DNA from: Clostridium tunisiense TJ
GTDB lineage: Bacteria > Bacillota > Clostridia > Clostridiales > Clostridiaceae
Direction of reading: 5' to 3'
Assembly (NCBI RefSeq): GCF_000300195.1
Contig: NZ_AMQH01000019.1
Location: 98,394-162,393 of the forward strand
DNA: 64,000 bases
Shown here: positions 34,429 through 43,213 of the stretch, piece by piece
How the letters are laid out: the number at the start of each line of letters is the position of its first letter
How positions within the stretch are numbered: the stretch's first letter is position 1
Made by a program: the position numbers and the translations under genes
The notes under the pieces: generated by a model
Told to the model about the DNA's origin: nothing
The model's input: the letters and a program-made list of their open reading frames with translations, nothing else
Databases searched by the model: none

Positions 34429-35817
34429 ATGAAAAGTTATATAATTAAGAATGGTACAATTGTTACTGCAAGTGATACTTTTAAGGGAGATTTACTCGTT
34501 GAACAGGGAATTGTTAAAGAGATAGGAATAGATATAGAGAACAATAGTGCAGAGATTATAAATGCTAAGGGAAAGTATATAATACCGGGAGGAATCGATG
34601 TACATACCCATTTTGACTTAGATGTAGGAATAAGTAGAGCTGTGGATGATTTTTACACTGGTTCAATTGCTGCTGCTTGTGGAGGAACTACCACTGTCAT
34701 TGATCATATGGCTTTTGGACCAAAAGGGTGTAATCTTAAGCACCAAGTAGATGTTTACCACAAACTTGCCAGAGGTAAGTCAGTTATAGATTATAGTTTT
34801 CACGGGGTTATTCAACATGTAGATGAAGAAATTTTAAAGGAATTAGAGGAAATTGTAATAAACGGAATACCAAGCTTTAAAATTTATCTTACTTATGGAT
34901 TTAAAATTAATGATGATGAGGCATTAAGAGTGTTGAGTAAATTAAAAAAAATAGGAGGCATAACTACAGTCCACTGCGAGAACAATGATATTGTTAATTA
35001 TTTAAGGGGATATTATGAAAACAGGGGATTATTAACACCAGTTTACCACGGAAAAAGCAGGCCTGAAGAGACTGAAGGTGAAGCAGTAAATAGAATGATT
35101 AATATTGCTGCATTGGCTGAAGATGCTCCTTTATATATTGTGCATCTATCTACAGCTTTAGGGCTTCAGTACATTAAAAGTGCAAAGGAAAGAGGACAGA
35201 AGAATATATATTCCGAAACCTGCCCTCAATATCTAGTTTTAGATGAAGACAAGTACAATCTACCGAATGAGGAAGGGTTAAAATATGTAATGAGTCCTCC
35301 ACTTAGGAAAAAGCATAATAAGTTAGCTTTATGGAAAGGAATACAAGAAGGTCATATACAAGTTATTGCAACTGATCATTGTCCTTTTAACTTTAATAAA
35401 GAAAAGCAAATGGGGAAGGGGAACTTTATAAAGTGCCCTAATGGAGCACCAGGAGTAGAGCCGAGAATGGGGCTTATATATTCTGAGGGAGTATCCAAAA
35501 AAAGAATTTCAATAAATAAGTTTGTAGAAATAACTAGTACAAACCCAGCAAAGTTATTTGGATTATATCCTAGAAAGGGAACTATTGCAGTAGGTTGTGA
35601 TGGAGATTTAGTTATTTTAGATCCACATAAGAAACTTACTATAACTAAGACTATGCTTCATGAAAATGTGGATTACACTCCTTATGAAGGCATAGAGCTA
35701 ATTGGGTATCCAGAACTTACTATGATTAGAGGTACAATTGTTGCAAAGAATAATGAATTTATTGGACCTAAAGGTTATGGAAATTTTATAAGTAGAAAAA
35801 ACATTGATTTGCTATAA
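34429..35817 (+). CDS. hydA: Dihydropyrimidinase (hydantoinase family)
   Basis: Zinc amidohydrolase that opens dihydropyrimidine or hydantoin rings; 462 residues. Ligands visible: GGIDVHTHFDLD, a carboxylated lysine in PSFKIYLTYGF, TTVHCEN, YIVHLST and TDHCPF. YMSPP-like VMSPPLR and FGLYPRKGTIAVGCDGDLV follow the family order. I choose ATG 34429 (MKSYIIKNGTIV), after AGGTG; GTG at 34411 is less likely. No other pyrimidine-catabolism genes flank it, so the physiological substrate is open. Confidence 0.92.
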   Translation: MKSYIIKNGTIVTASDTFKGDLLVEQGIVKEIGIDIENNSAEIINAKGKYIIPGGIDVHTHFDLDVGISRAVDDFYTGSIAAACGGTTTVIDHMAFGPKGCNLKHQVDVYHKLARGKSVIDYSFHGVIQHVDEEILKELEEIVINGIPSFKIYLTYGFKINDDEALRVLSKLKKIGGITTVHCENNDIVNYLRGYYENRGLLTPVYHGKSRPEETEGEAVNRMINIAALAEDAPLYIVHLSTALGLQYIKSAKERGQKNIYSETCPQYLVLDEDKYNLPNEEGLKYVMSPPLRKKHNKLALWKGIQEGHIQVIATDHCPFNFNKEKQMGKGNFIKCPNGAPGVEPRMGLIYSEGVSKKRISINKFVEITSTNPAKLFGLYPRKGTIAVGCDGDLVILDPHKKLTITKTMLHENVDYTPYEGIELIGYPELTMIRGTIVAKNNEFIGPKGYGNFISRKNIDLL

Positions 35818-35826
35818 AGTTTAATA

Positions 35827-35878
35827 AACCCTTAGATTTGAAAGAAGTATCTTTACTTTTTCAAATTTAAGGGTTTTG
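35827..35878. terminator. Bidirectional terminator
   Basis: A 17-bp stem with one G-T wobble (AACCCTTAGATTTGAAA and complement) around a 15-base loop, then TTTT. It serves hydA and the convergent deacetylase gene. Confidence 0.85.
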
Positions 35879-35931
35879 TATTATTTATAATTAATATGAA
35901 ATACTTCATTTTATATTAATTAATTTGACCA

Positions 35932-37023
35932 TTATTCTTCGTTCAATAGTTCAAAAACATAACCTTCAGCCTTAGCTTCTTTTAGAATGTCATCCAAAAT
36001 TTCTGTGTTAGTTTTTGAAACGGCGTGAATTAGCATTATAGAACCGTTATGCAGACCGCCTAAGATGGTTGCCTTTGCTTTGTCTGGGTTAGGTTGCTTA
36101 TTTATATCCCAATCATGATATGCAAAGCTCCAAAATACAGTTTTATATCCTAGGTTTTTGGTCATTGCTAAACTTTTTTCAGAGTATTCACCCATAGGTG
36201 GTCTAAAGAATTTAGGCATATCTTTTCCGGTAATTCTTTTATACTCTTCTTCTACATCCTTTAGTTCTTTATTAAACTTCTCTTCACTACCAGTTACTGT
36301 TGGCATAGAAGGATGGTGATTTGTATGATTAGCTACTATATGCCCTTCATCTACCATTCTTTTAATTAAATCATTATTACCTTTAAGGTACGGCAAGGTA
36401 ACGAAAAATATAGCTTTAACATCATTTTCCTTTAAAGTATCTAAAATCTTACCAGTATACCCATTTTCATAACCCTCATCAAAAGTTAAATAAAGCACCT
36501 TTCTATCAGTATCACCTACATAACAAGCATCATATTTGCCTAGTTCGAAATTTAGCTTATTATTAACTTCTGGAGTCACATGAAGCTTATTAGGTTTGAA
36601 CCACCAACTAATTTTGCTGTTATTTAAACTATTATAGTCTATTTTATTTGCGGCTGTATCCTTATCCTTGTTAGGCTCCTTAATGTCTTTCTCAGGGTTA
36701 CTGTTCTTTGAAGAATCATTTTTTACGTCATTATTTTTAGAGTGATCTACTTTAGTGTTTTCAGTGCTCTCATTTGATTTGTTTTTAAAGTTCTCAACAT
36801 CTTTGTTAGTATCAGTATTCTTGTTTTCCTTAGTGGGTAAACTGGTGGTGAATTCATTATTCTGCGAGAAACTATAAGTGGGGGTAGATACTAATTCTTC
36901 AGTTTCGCTTATAGATGGTTTTTTATGAACTTCACTATTTTTATTAAAACTACAGCCAAAGAGAGAAATAGAAGTAGAAATAGTAGAAATAAGACATAAA
37001 AATCGTAAAGATTTCTTATTCAT
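35932..37023 (-). CDS. pdaA: Polysaccharide deacetylase lipoprotein (PdaA-like)
   Basis: Exported lipoprotein of 363 residues (lipobox SLFGC24), then a 100-residue Ser/Asn/Lys linker and a NodB domain: LTFDEGYENGYTGKIL, HIVANHTNHHPSMP (metal His pair), FFRPPMGEYSEKS and SIMLIHAVSKTNTE. TFDEGY replaces TFDDG as in the PdaA branch that makes muramic delta-lactam in the spore cortex. Spore cortex role is inferred from that branch. AGGAGG precedes ATG 37023. Confidence 0.85.
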   Translation of the reverse strand: MNKKSLRFLCLISTISTSISLFGCSFNKNSEVHKKPSISETEELVSTPTYSFSQNNEFTTSLPTKENKNTDTNKDVENFKNKSNESTENTKVDHSKNNDVKNDSSKNSNPEKDIKEPNKDKDTAANKIDYNSLNNSKISWWFKPNKLHVTPEVNNKLNFELGKYDACYVGDTDRKVLYLTFDEGYENGYTGKILDTLKENDVKAIFFVTLPYLKGNNDLIKRMVDEGHIVANHTNHHPSMPTVTGSEEKFNKELKDVEEEYKRITGKDMPKFFRPPMGEYSEKSLAMTKNLGYKTVFWSFAYHDWDINKQPNPDKAKATILGGLHNGSIMLIHAVSKTNTEILDDILKEAKAEGYVFELLNEE

Positions 37024-37267
37024 GGCAATCCTCCTTAATAAAATTAAATGCTAATAATGTTAAAAGTTTTAATAGCAGAGCATAAATTTATAATTTTAAT
37101 TAATTTATTTTAATTACTGGTATAACTATTATACGGATAAAATTTATTTTTAGTTTACATAGCTTAGTATAACTAGAAATAATAAAATTATTAATACAAT
37201 TAACATTACTCATTAATACAAGAATAAAAAAAATATTACAAATTTACTCATTATTCAAACTAAAATC

Positions 37268-37296
37268 TTGTTGAATTCAGGAATTTAATGTATAAT
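37268..37296 (+). promoter_or_regulatory. Promoter of the 37333 gene
   Basis: TTGTTG (37268-37273), 17-base spacer and a perfect TATAAT (37291-37296), ending 36 bases before ATG. The rest of 37024-37267 is A+T-rich and shows nothing else. Confidence 0.55.
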
Positions 37297-37332
37297 TTAA
37301 CTGAAGTTGAGAATTAACGAGGGGTATTAACT

Positions 37333-37950
37333 ATGAATTTTTCATCCTTTTATGAAATAATAAGTAAAATAAATGGAGTTAGCCATGTAAAAGTAATACA
37401 TGATGATGAACTTTTACAAGAAATACATATTCTTGCAAATACAAATAGAGCTCCAAAGCAAATTGTTAGAGATATAGAAACTGCATTATTGGCAGTATGC
37501 GATTATAGAATTGACAGAAAGATTATTAGTATTGCACAAATTGATACAGAAGATTACAAAGTAATAAATAGAATTAAATACGAGGGACTTGTTGTAGAAA
37601 CTAGCGACCATAATATTCAGTGTAAGGTGACCTTAAGTTATGAGGGTGAGGATTTTTGTGGAAGTAAAACTGCAATCAAAACTATCTTAAATAGGCGTAA
37701 AGTGGTAGCAGATGCAACAGTGGCAGCAGTGGAGGAAATAATTGGACAACCTTTTGTATTTGATGTTCAAGATGTAATTGTTTCCACAAGTAGAGATGTA
37801 AATTATGTATCTGTAATTGTGAACATGGTTATCGGTGAAGGTGAGGAAACTATGGTAGGAGCTGCAATTATTAAAAATGATATAAACGAGGCTATTGCGA
37901 AAGCTTCTCTTGATGCAGTAAATAGAAGAATACAAGGTAGAATCAGTTAA
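37333..37950 (+). CDS. Conserved clostridial protein of unknown function
   Basis: A 205-residue soluble protein. The N-terminal third (SSFYEIISKINGVSHVKVIHD and the helix of PKQIVRDIETALL) resembles a small alpha/beta domain, and the last 100 residues (GSKTAIKTILNRRKVVADAT then FVFDVQDVIVSTSRD, DINEAIAKASLDAVNRRIQG) a second. I recall similar proteins next to HD-GYP genes in other clostridia but know no function. ATG 37333 follows GAGGGG. Confidence 0.75.
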   Translation: MNFSSFYEIISKINGVSHVKVIHDDELLQEIHILANTNRAPKQIVRDIETALLAVCDYRIDRKIISIAQIDTEDYKVINRIKYEGLVVETSDHNIQCKVTLSYEGEDFCGSKTAIKTILNRRKVVADATVAAVEEIIGQPFVFDVQDVIVSTSRDVNYVSVIVNMVIGEGEETMVGAAIIKNDINEAIAKASLDAVNRRIQGRIS

Positions 37951-37974
37951 AAAGCTAATTCACACCAATTACTT

Positions 37975-38050
37975 TTTTCTTTTTCCCTTAGCGGAGTCAA
38001 ATATGGCAGGTTTTAGCGAAGCCCTGTTAATAAGCTAAAAGGGGGAATTT
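37975..38050 (+). promoter_or_regulatory. Structured leader of the small peptide gene
   Basis: TTTTTCCCTTAGC pairs with GCTAAAAGGGGG, the latter covering the ribosome-binding site, and an inner CAGG/CCTG hairpin lies between (TTTTAGCGAA loop). It could control translation of the 32-residue gene. It does not match a known riboswitch consensus. Confidence 0.35.
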
Positions 38051-38053
38051 TAA

Positions 38054-38152
38054 ATGAAGAAGTTAATAAAAAGGATTGTACCAGCATTAATGACATTACT
38101 TGCACTTGCAATAGCTGGTGGATCTCAAATGACTTGGGTATTCAGAAAGTAA
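38054..38152 (+). CDS. 32-residue membrane or secreted peptide
   Basis: Basic N-terminus (MKKLIKRIVPALMTLLALAI) with a hydrophobic helix and a polar tail AGGSQMTWVFRK. AAGGGGG precedes ATG 38054. The layout recalls small exported signalling peptides, yet no Cys is present for a thiolactone ring and no processing gene is adjacent. It lies between the 37333 protein and the HD-GYP receptor. Function unknown. Confidence 0.6.
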   Translation: MKKLIKRIVPALMTLLALAIAGGSQMTWVFRK

Positions 38153-38177
38153 TATGTTAAAGTAGTTGGTGTTTATA

Positions 38178-38233
38178 AATCTTTAGGTTTATAGAGAAGT
38201 TTTTTTCTAATTAAACTATAAACCTAAATGATT
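38178..38233 (+). terminator. Hairpin after the small peptide gene
   Basis: AATCTTTAGGTTTATAG pairs with CTATAAACCTAAATGATT (one bulge), loop about 21 bases. T-run is weak, so attenuation rather than full termination is possible. Confidence 0.5.
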
Positions 38234-38302
38234 TTAAAATCGTTGTATTATTCACTATAGGGTAATAATTTGAAATTTAGATTTTAAATTTGGGGGCAAG
38301 GT

Positions 38303-39571
38303 ATGAGAGATTTACCAATAGAACAAAGACGTTTTTTTATTTGCATTTACATAATCACATTAGTTTTTTTTGCTTGTTCGCTATTTTTAGGATATATTCC
38401 AATTGATTTCAATAACTACAAAGACATTTTATTCTTTGCGGTATTAACAATATTAACTGAATCTTTTACTATAATTTATTTAGAAATATCCTTTAGTACA
38501 ACATTTGCAATTACTTTAGCATCATACGTGTTGTTTGGTCCATTTAAAGCAATGATAATTGTAATTATAGGTTTTTTATGCCGTATATTAAAATTAGAGG
38601 ATGGCACCTACAATCATTACTTTAACACTCCATTATATGGAACCCTATTTAATTGTTGTGTGCACACATTGCCAATTTTTATTGGGAATTACTTTTATGT
38701 TGCGGTTGGAGGAAGTTTTGATGTTGTAAGAATTTCTCAGAATATCTTTCCACTAATATTATTTAGTATTATATGTTTTTTATTTAGCAATTTTATAATG
38801 TCATTCATGTTATCTTTTTATGTAAACAAAAATATTTTATATTGTTATATTAGCAATATAAAATTAGGAATTCTTAATTATATTGCAATGATTCCTTTTG
38901 GAATTATTTTAGCTTTAGCATTTGAGTATTATAAATATAAAGGAGTAATTATTATTATATGTCCTATCATATTAGTTAGATATACATTCTCAATGTACAT
39001 AAATTCTAAGTCCCAATATATTCAAACTGTTGAAGCGTTAATGAATGCAATTGAGGCAAGGGATGAGTATACACAGGGGCACTCCCGTAGGGTTGCTGAG
39101 ATAGCTACAGAGATTGCAAAAGCGTTAAAATATAATCAGTGGAAATTAGAAAAGTTAGTTGTTGCTGCAATGCTTCATGATGTGGGTAAAATTGGTATAA
39201 GCGATAACATCTTAAATAAGCCAGGAAAACTCACTGATGAGGAGTTTGATAAAATTAAAGAACATCCTGAAATAGGCTATAATATTTTATACAAAGTTAA
39301 AAATTTAAATTACATATGTCCTATTGTAAGATACCATCATGAAAGATATGATGGTAAAGGGTATCCAAAGGGCAAGAATGGGAAAAAAATAAGTTTAGAT
39401 ACTTATATTGTTCAACTTGCAGATGCTGTTGATGCTATGGGAACAGACAGGCCTTATAGGAGAGGACTTTCAAAAGAACAAATTATAAGTGAATTAGAAA
39501 ACAATTCGGGAACTCAGTTTCATCCCAAGGTAGCTGAAGTTTATTTAAATATATTAAAAAGTAGAGCCTGA
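38303..39571 (+). CDS. Membrane HD-GYP-domain protein
   Basis: A 422-residue protein. Residues 1-235 hold about seven hydrophobic helices of a MASE-like sensor (FFICIYIITLVFFACSLF; ILFAVLTILTE...). Residues 245-420 form an HD-GYP domain with GHSRRVAEIA, MLHDVGKIGIS, IKEHPEIGYNIL, HHERYDGKGYPKG and LADAVDAMGTDRPYR, all catalytic ligands present. HD-GYP enzymes hydrolyse cyclic di-GMP. ATG 38303 follows GGGGGCAAGG. It may be co-transcribed with the DUF5317 gene 52 bases on. Confidence 0.9.
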   Translation: MRDLPIEQRRFFICIYIITLVFFACSLFLGYIPIDFNNYKDILFFAVLTILTESFTIIYLEISFSTTFAITLASYVLFGPFKAMIIVIIGFLCRILKLEDGTYNHYFNTPLYGTLFNCCVHTLPIFIGNYFYVAVGGSFDVVRISQNIFPLILFSIICFLFSNFIMSFMLSFYVNKNILYCYISNIKLGILNYIAMIPFGIILALAFEYYKYKGVIIIICPIILVRYTFSMYINSKSQYIQTVEALMNAIEARDEYTQGHSRRVAEIATEIAKALKYNQWKLEKLVVAAMLHDVGKIGISDNILNKPGKLTDEEFDKIKEHPEIGYNILYKVKNLNYICPIVRYHHERYDGKGYPKGKNGKKISLDTYIVQLADAVDAMGTDRPYRRGLSKEQIISELENNSGTQFHPKVAEVYLNILKSRA

Positions 39572-39623
39572 TAACTCTACTTATATTTTTACTATTTAAT
39601 AGAATAATCTAGGGGGAATTACT

Positions 39624-40151
39624 ATGTTCATTTTAGCTCTAATTGCTGGAATTATATTAGGTTATATATCAAAGGGAACCTTGCGAAACCTAGCAAATAT
39701 TAATTTGAAGGGAACTTACCTAATTATAATTGGGTTTATTATAGAATTTGTTATTATTATGCTAATCCAAAAAAAAGTAATTACTGCTGGAGTAATTACA
39801 TATATAATGAATGTGATTATGTATATTCTTATACTAGCATTTATTTTTGTAAACAAAAAAAACAAATATATAGTAATAATGGGAGTAGGATTTATGCTAA
39901 ATGCTATAGCTATATTTGCCAATGGCGGTGTAATGCCGGTTAGTAGTAGTGCCATAGAAACTATTGGATTTTCAACTAATGTCCATACAGAGGGTTTATA
40001 TAACTTGATTAATTCTAATACAAATTTAAGTTTTTTGGGGGATATTATTCCAATAGATTTTATTGGAAGATTTATTGTTAGTATTGGAGACGTTATAGCA
40101 GCTATAGGAATGATACTGTTTATAGTAAAAAGTATGAAAAACACTATATAA
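39624..40151 (+). CDS. DUF5317 membrane protein
   Basis: A 175-residue protein with five or so hydrophobic helices. LNAIAIFANGGVMPVS and FLGDIIPIDFIGRFIVSIGDV are the DUF5317 hallmarks. Function unknown. ATG 39624 follows AGGGGGGA. A strong terminator ends the unit, so the HD-GYP gene and this one form a natural pair. Confidence 0.85.
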   Translation: MFILALIAGIILGYISKGTLRNLANINLKGTYLIIIGFIIEFVIIMLIQKKVITAGVITYIMNVIMYILILAFIFVNKKNKYIVIMGVGFMLNAIAIFANGGVMPVSSSAIETIGFSTNVHTEGLYNLINSNTNLSFLGDIIPIDFIGRFIVSIGDVIAAIGMILFIVKSMKNTI

Positions 40152-40164
40152 GTTTATTCACATA

Positions 40165-40220
40165 AAAACATACTCTTCAGGAAATTGGAATGAATTACCT
40201 GAAGAGTATGTTTTTTTATT
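40165..40220 (+). terminator. Strong terminator
   Basis: Perfect 17-bp stem AAAACATACTCTTCAGG with complement, 16-base loop, then TTTTTTT. Confidence 0.9.
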
Positions 40221-40485
40221 TTTGTTTAAAATGTAGCTTTAAATTTTTAATCTAAATAAAACAAATGATTTTCCTATGTGTCAATTTACAAATTAAATAA
40301 ACTTACGGAAAGGTTTTTTATTTGGCGTGTATTTTATAGCAGAAATTTGCGAAAAATATAAAATAATAAGCTGTAATTAGGGTTATGCTATAGATAAAGG
40401 GAAGCAAAATTTTTATTTTTAGAGAATAAGTTATAATTCTATTTGCACGATTATTAGAAAAAAATTTATGCAAGGAGGTATTTTC

Positions 40486-41079
40486 ATGAGGTTAAAGTCA
40501 GTGGTTTTATCGTCTATTCTTGTAGGAACCTTGCTTGTGGGATGTGGAACTAAGCCGGGTGAGGAAAATTTAACACAACAAGAGAAAAATACTCAACAGC
40601 AGCAAAATTCTGAGCAACAAAATGCACAACCAGATGTGGTTGCATCACCTTCCATAGTAAGTGATGAGGATTCTTTGCATAGAGCAACTAGTAAAGATGG
40701 AAGCTGGATTATTATATTAAAAAGAGACTTTGAGGCAAAAAGGGAAATAGTTTTGGAAGGAGAATTTACAAAAAAGGACACCAAGGATCCTTCTAAACAA
40801 GTTCCGGCAGGACGTAAGATAGCATTATACGATCAAGATCAAAATAGAAACAAAACTGCTTCTTATACTTTAACAGCACCTAAGTTAATTGTTAGAAGTG
40901 AGGATGCAAGAATACAGGGGGGAACTTTTGTAGGCGATGTTTATGTAGAAAGTAAGGGCTTTTCTATAGTAGATGCTAAAGTGCAAGGGAATGTGTACTT
41001 TGCTAGTGAAGAGTTAAAAGCTACTTTTAAGCTAGAAAGCAATGGTTCTGTTATTGGTGTCACAGAAGTGAAAAAGTAG
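40486..41079 (+). CDS. Lipoprotein with a beta-helix-like C-terminus
   Basis: About 197 residues from ATG 40486 (AAGGAGG nearby; ATG 40468 lies before the RBS). Lipobox LLVGC at residue 18, then a Gln/Glu-rich linker. Residues 66-197 show regular strands: LTAPKLIVRSEDARIQGGTF, VGDVYVESKGFSIVDAKVQG and NVYFASEELKATF, which looks like a right-handed parallel beta-helix, a fold also used by cell-surface and polymerising proteins. Function not assigned. Monocistronic. Confidence 0.7.
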   Translation: MRLKSVVLSSILVGTLLVGCGTKPGEENLTQQEKNTQQQQNSEQQNAQPDVVASPSIVSDEDSLHRATSKDGSWIIILKRDFEAKREIVLEGEFTKKDTKDPSKQVPAGRKIALYDQDQNRNKTASYTLTAPKLIVRSEDARIQGGTFVGDVYVESKGFSIVDAKVQGNVYFASEELKATFKLESNGSVIGVTEVKK

Positions 41080-41103
41080 GTATATATTATCACCCGTTTA
41101 ATA

Positions 41104-41154
41104 AAGGTTATTGCAATATGATGAAAGTTATGTTGTGATAGCTTTTTTTTATTA
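41104..41154 (+). terminator. Terminator after the lipoprotein
   Basis: AAGGTTATTGCAA pairs imperfectly with TTGTGATAGCTT, followed by TTTTTTTT. 41155-41364 holds no gene I can support. Confidence 0.65.
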
Positions 41155-41364
41155 GCAATAAATTTAAGGTTGAAAGGAGTTAAAGTGATCCTGTACAATG
41201 GAGAATTTATTACATAAAGATTGTGATAACCACAGTTTAATAATAATTTAAACTTGTTACAAGTCAATACTAGGAGAGTTAGTTTGAATAATATAACTTA
41301 AGATAAAAAAAGAAATATTTTGAAAAATATGATTTTCAACATTGATATTTTACCTTCATATTAA

Positions 41365-41386
41365 TTATACTATTAATATAGTATAA
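41365..41386. promoter_or_regulatory. Operator candidate upstream of the ABC exporter
   Basis: TTATACTAT-TAAT-ATAGTATAA, perfect 9-bp arms, about 95 bases before the exporter start. It matches the arms of the palindrome at 30861-30884, suggesting one repressor for both. GntR (YtrA-type) and BlaI-type repressors use short A+T-rich palindromes; neither is in the window. Confidence 0.45.
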
Positions 41387-41479
41387 ATTTATTTCTTATT
41401 TTAATGTAATATAGTGAAAGATAAGAGTAGAAATTTCACTATACTAGACATTGATTTACAACAGGTTAGGGGGCAGCAG

Positions 41480-43213
41480 ATGGGGAAAAAAATTATAATT
41501 GACTTTATTAAAAATCATAAGATTTCTTATGTTATTGGTATTGGATTTATGTTTCTAACTGCATATATTCAATCTCTATTCCCAACAGTACTAGGTGAGG
41601 CTATTGATGTATTAAAAAATAATGGCTTTAGCTTTAATGAAGTAAAGCTAAAGGTAATGTACATGCTATTCATTGCGATTGGTGCTTTTCTAACAACCTA
41701 TGCTTGGAGAAATTTTATAGTAGCAAATGCAAGGAGTCTTGAATGTCATCTGAGAGAAAAGTTGTATGATCATCTCCAAATATTATCACAAGAGTTTTAC
41801 AATAAAAGAAAAACTGGAGATTTAATTGCCTATGCCATTAATGATATTTCCGCAGTAAGAATGACATTTGGCCCTGCAACAGCCATGACTATAAATGGTA
41901 TAGTTATATGCGCTATTTCTATTTACTTGATGTGTATTACTATAAATTGGAGGCTTACTTTAATTACCTTGTTACCCATACCCTTCATAGTGATTTTTAT
42001 GATGAACATTGGGAAGCTTGTTCAGAAAAGATTTAAAATAGTACAAGAAAACTTTGCAGCTATTTCTGATAGGGTACAAGAAAATATAAATGGAATTAGA
42101 ATAATAAAGGCCTATGTTCAAGAAGAATATGAAAGCAAAAATTTTGAAAAGTTAAATATTGAGATGATGGATTCTAATCTAAAAATGATTAGAGTTTCTG
42201 CGTTGCTTTCACCTTTCATCGAAATTGCCTTTAGTATCAGCTTTGCTACTAACTTAATTGTCGGTGGAAACATGGTACTAGCAGGAAGTATGTCTCTTGG
42301 GGACTTTATTGCATTTAATGGATACTTAACTATGATTATGAAGCCGATTAATTCTATTGGACGAGTTATAACCATATTTCAAAGAGGTGTGGCTTCGCTT
42401 AAAAGACTTAATGAGGTCTTCGATGTGGAACCGGAAATAAAAGATGGGAAACCTGGTATAGATAAACCGCTTAAAGGTGAGATAGAATTCAGGGACTTAA
42501 GTTTTTCCTACCCAAATTCAAAGGAAAATTCCATTGAAAAAATAGGACTCAAAATTCCTCAAGGAAGCACCGTGGGGATTTTAGGTAAGACTGGTTCTGG
42601 AAAAACCACATTGGTAAATTTACTATTAAAACTTTACAATGTAGAGGATAAAAAATTATTTATTGACGGCATAGATATAAACGAGTATTCTCTTAAGGCA
42701 CTAAGAGAAGGCGTTGGGTATGTGCCTCAAGATAATTTTCTATTTTCAGCATCTATAAAAGATAATATAAAATTTTTCAAAGATACCTATAAAGATATCG
42801 AAGTTGAGGAAGCAGCAAAGATTAGTTCCATATATGAGAGTATTGTAACTTTTCCAAAGGGCTTTGATACCATATTAGGAGAGCGAGGAGTAAATCTATC
42901 TGGTGGGCAAAAGCAAAGGATTTCCATTGCTAGAGCTGTAATAAAAAATCCATCCATACTGATTCTCGATGACTCTCTTTCTGCTGTAGATACAGTAACT
43001 GAGTCAAGAATACTAAAAAATTTAAAAAAATTTAGGAAAGATAAGACTACCCTAATAATCGCGCATAGAATATCAGCAATAAAAGATGCGGATTTTATTA
43101 TAGTTCTTAAAAATGGAAAAATATATGAACAAGGACATCATAATGAACTTATAAAGAGGGGAGGAATATATTATGAAACCTATATGGAACAATATAAAGA
43201 CTCTAGATCATAA
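41480..43213 (+). CDS. ABC exporter half-transporter, subunit 1 (YheI/BmrC type)
   Basis: Type I exporter, about 577 residues: membrane domain (six helices, TYAWRNFIVANARSLECHLR) and ATPase domain with GKTGSGKTT, LSGGQKQRISIARAV and LILDDSLSAVDT. The second member of the Walker pair is degenerate: DDSLSAVD lacks the catalytic Glu, as in the degenerate half of heterodimeric exporters. I choose ATG 41480 after AGGGGG; a GTG at 41414 has no RBS. Substrate is unknown, probably a drug or lipid. Its stop lies 41 bases inside the next gene. Confidence 0.92.
   Translation: MGKKIIIDFIKNHKISYVIGIGFMFLTAYIQSLFPTVLGEAIDVLKNNGFSFNEVKLKVMYMLFIAIGAFLTTYAWRNFIVANARSLECHLREKLYDHLQILSQEFYNKRKTGDLIAYAINDISAVRMTFGPATAMTINGIVICAISIYLMCITINWRLTLITLLPIPFIVIFMMNIGKLVQKRFKIVQENFAAISDRVQENINGIRIIKAYVQEEYESKNFEKLNIEMMDSNLKMIRVSALLSPFIEIAFSISFATNLIVGGNMVLAGSMSLGDFIAFNGYLTMIMKPINSIGRVITIFQRGVASLKRLNEVFDVEPEIKDGKPGIDKPLKGEIEFRDLSFSYPNSKENSIEKIGLKIPQGSTVGILGKTGSGKTTLVNLLLKLYNVEDKKLFIDGIDINEYSLKALREGVGYVPQDNFLFSASIKDNIKFFKDTYKDIEVEEAAKISSIYESIVTFPKGFDTILGERGVNLSGGQKQRISIARAVIKNPSILILDDSLSAVDTVTESRILKNLKKFRKDKTTLIIAHRISAIKDADFIIVLKNGKIYEQGHHNELIKRGGIYYETYMEQYKDSRS

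Noticed and set aside
37975..38050. Cyclic di-GMP riboswitch ahead of the peptide and HD-GYP genes
   Set aside because: GCGAAGCC looks similar to part of the type I core but the remaining conserved loops are missing.
38054..38152. AgrD-type cyclic autoinducer
   Set aside because: No Cys in the expected position, no acidic tail and no AgrB or AgrC gene nearby.
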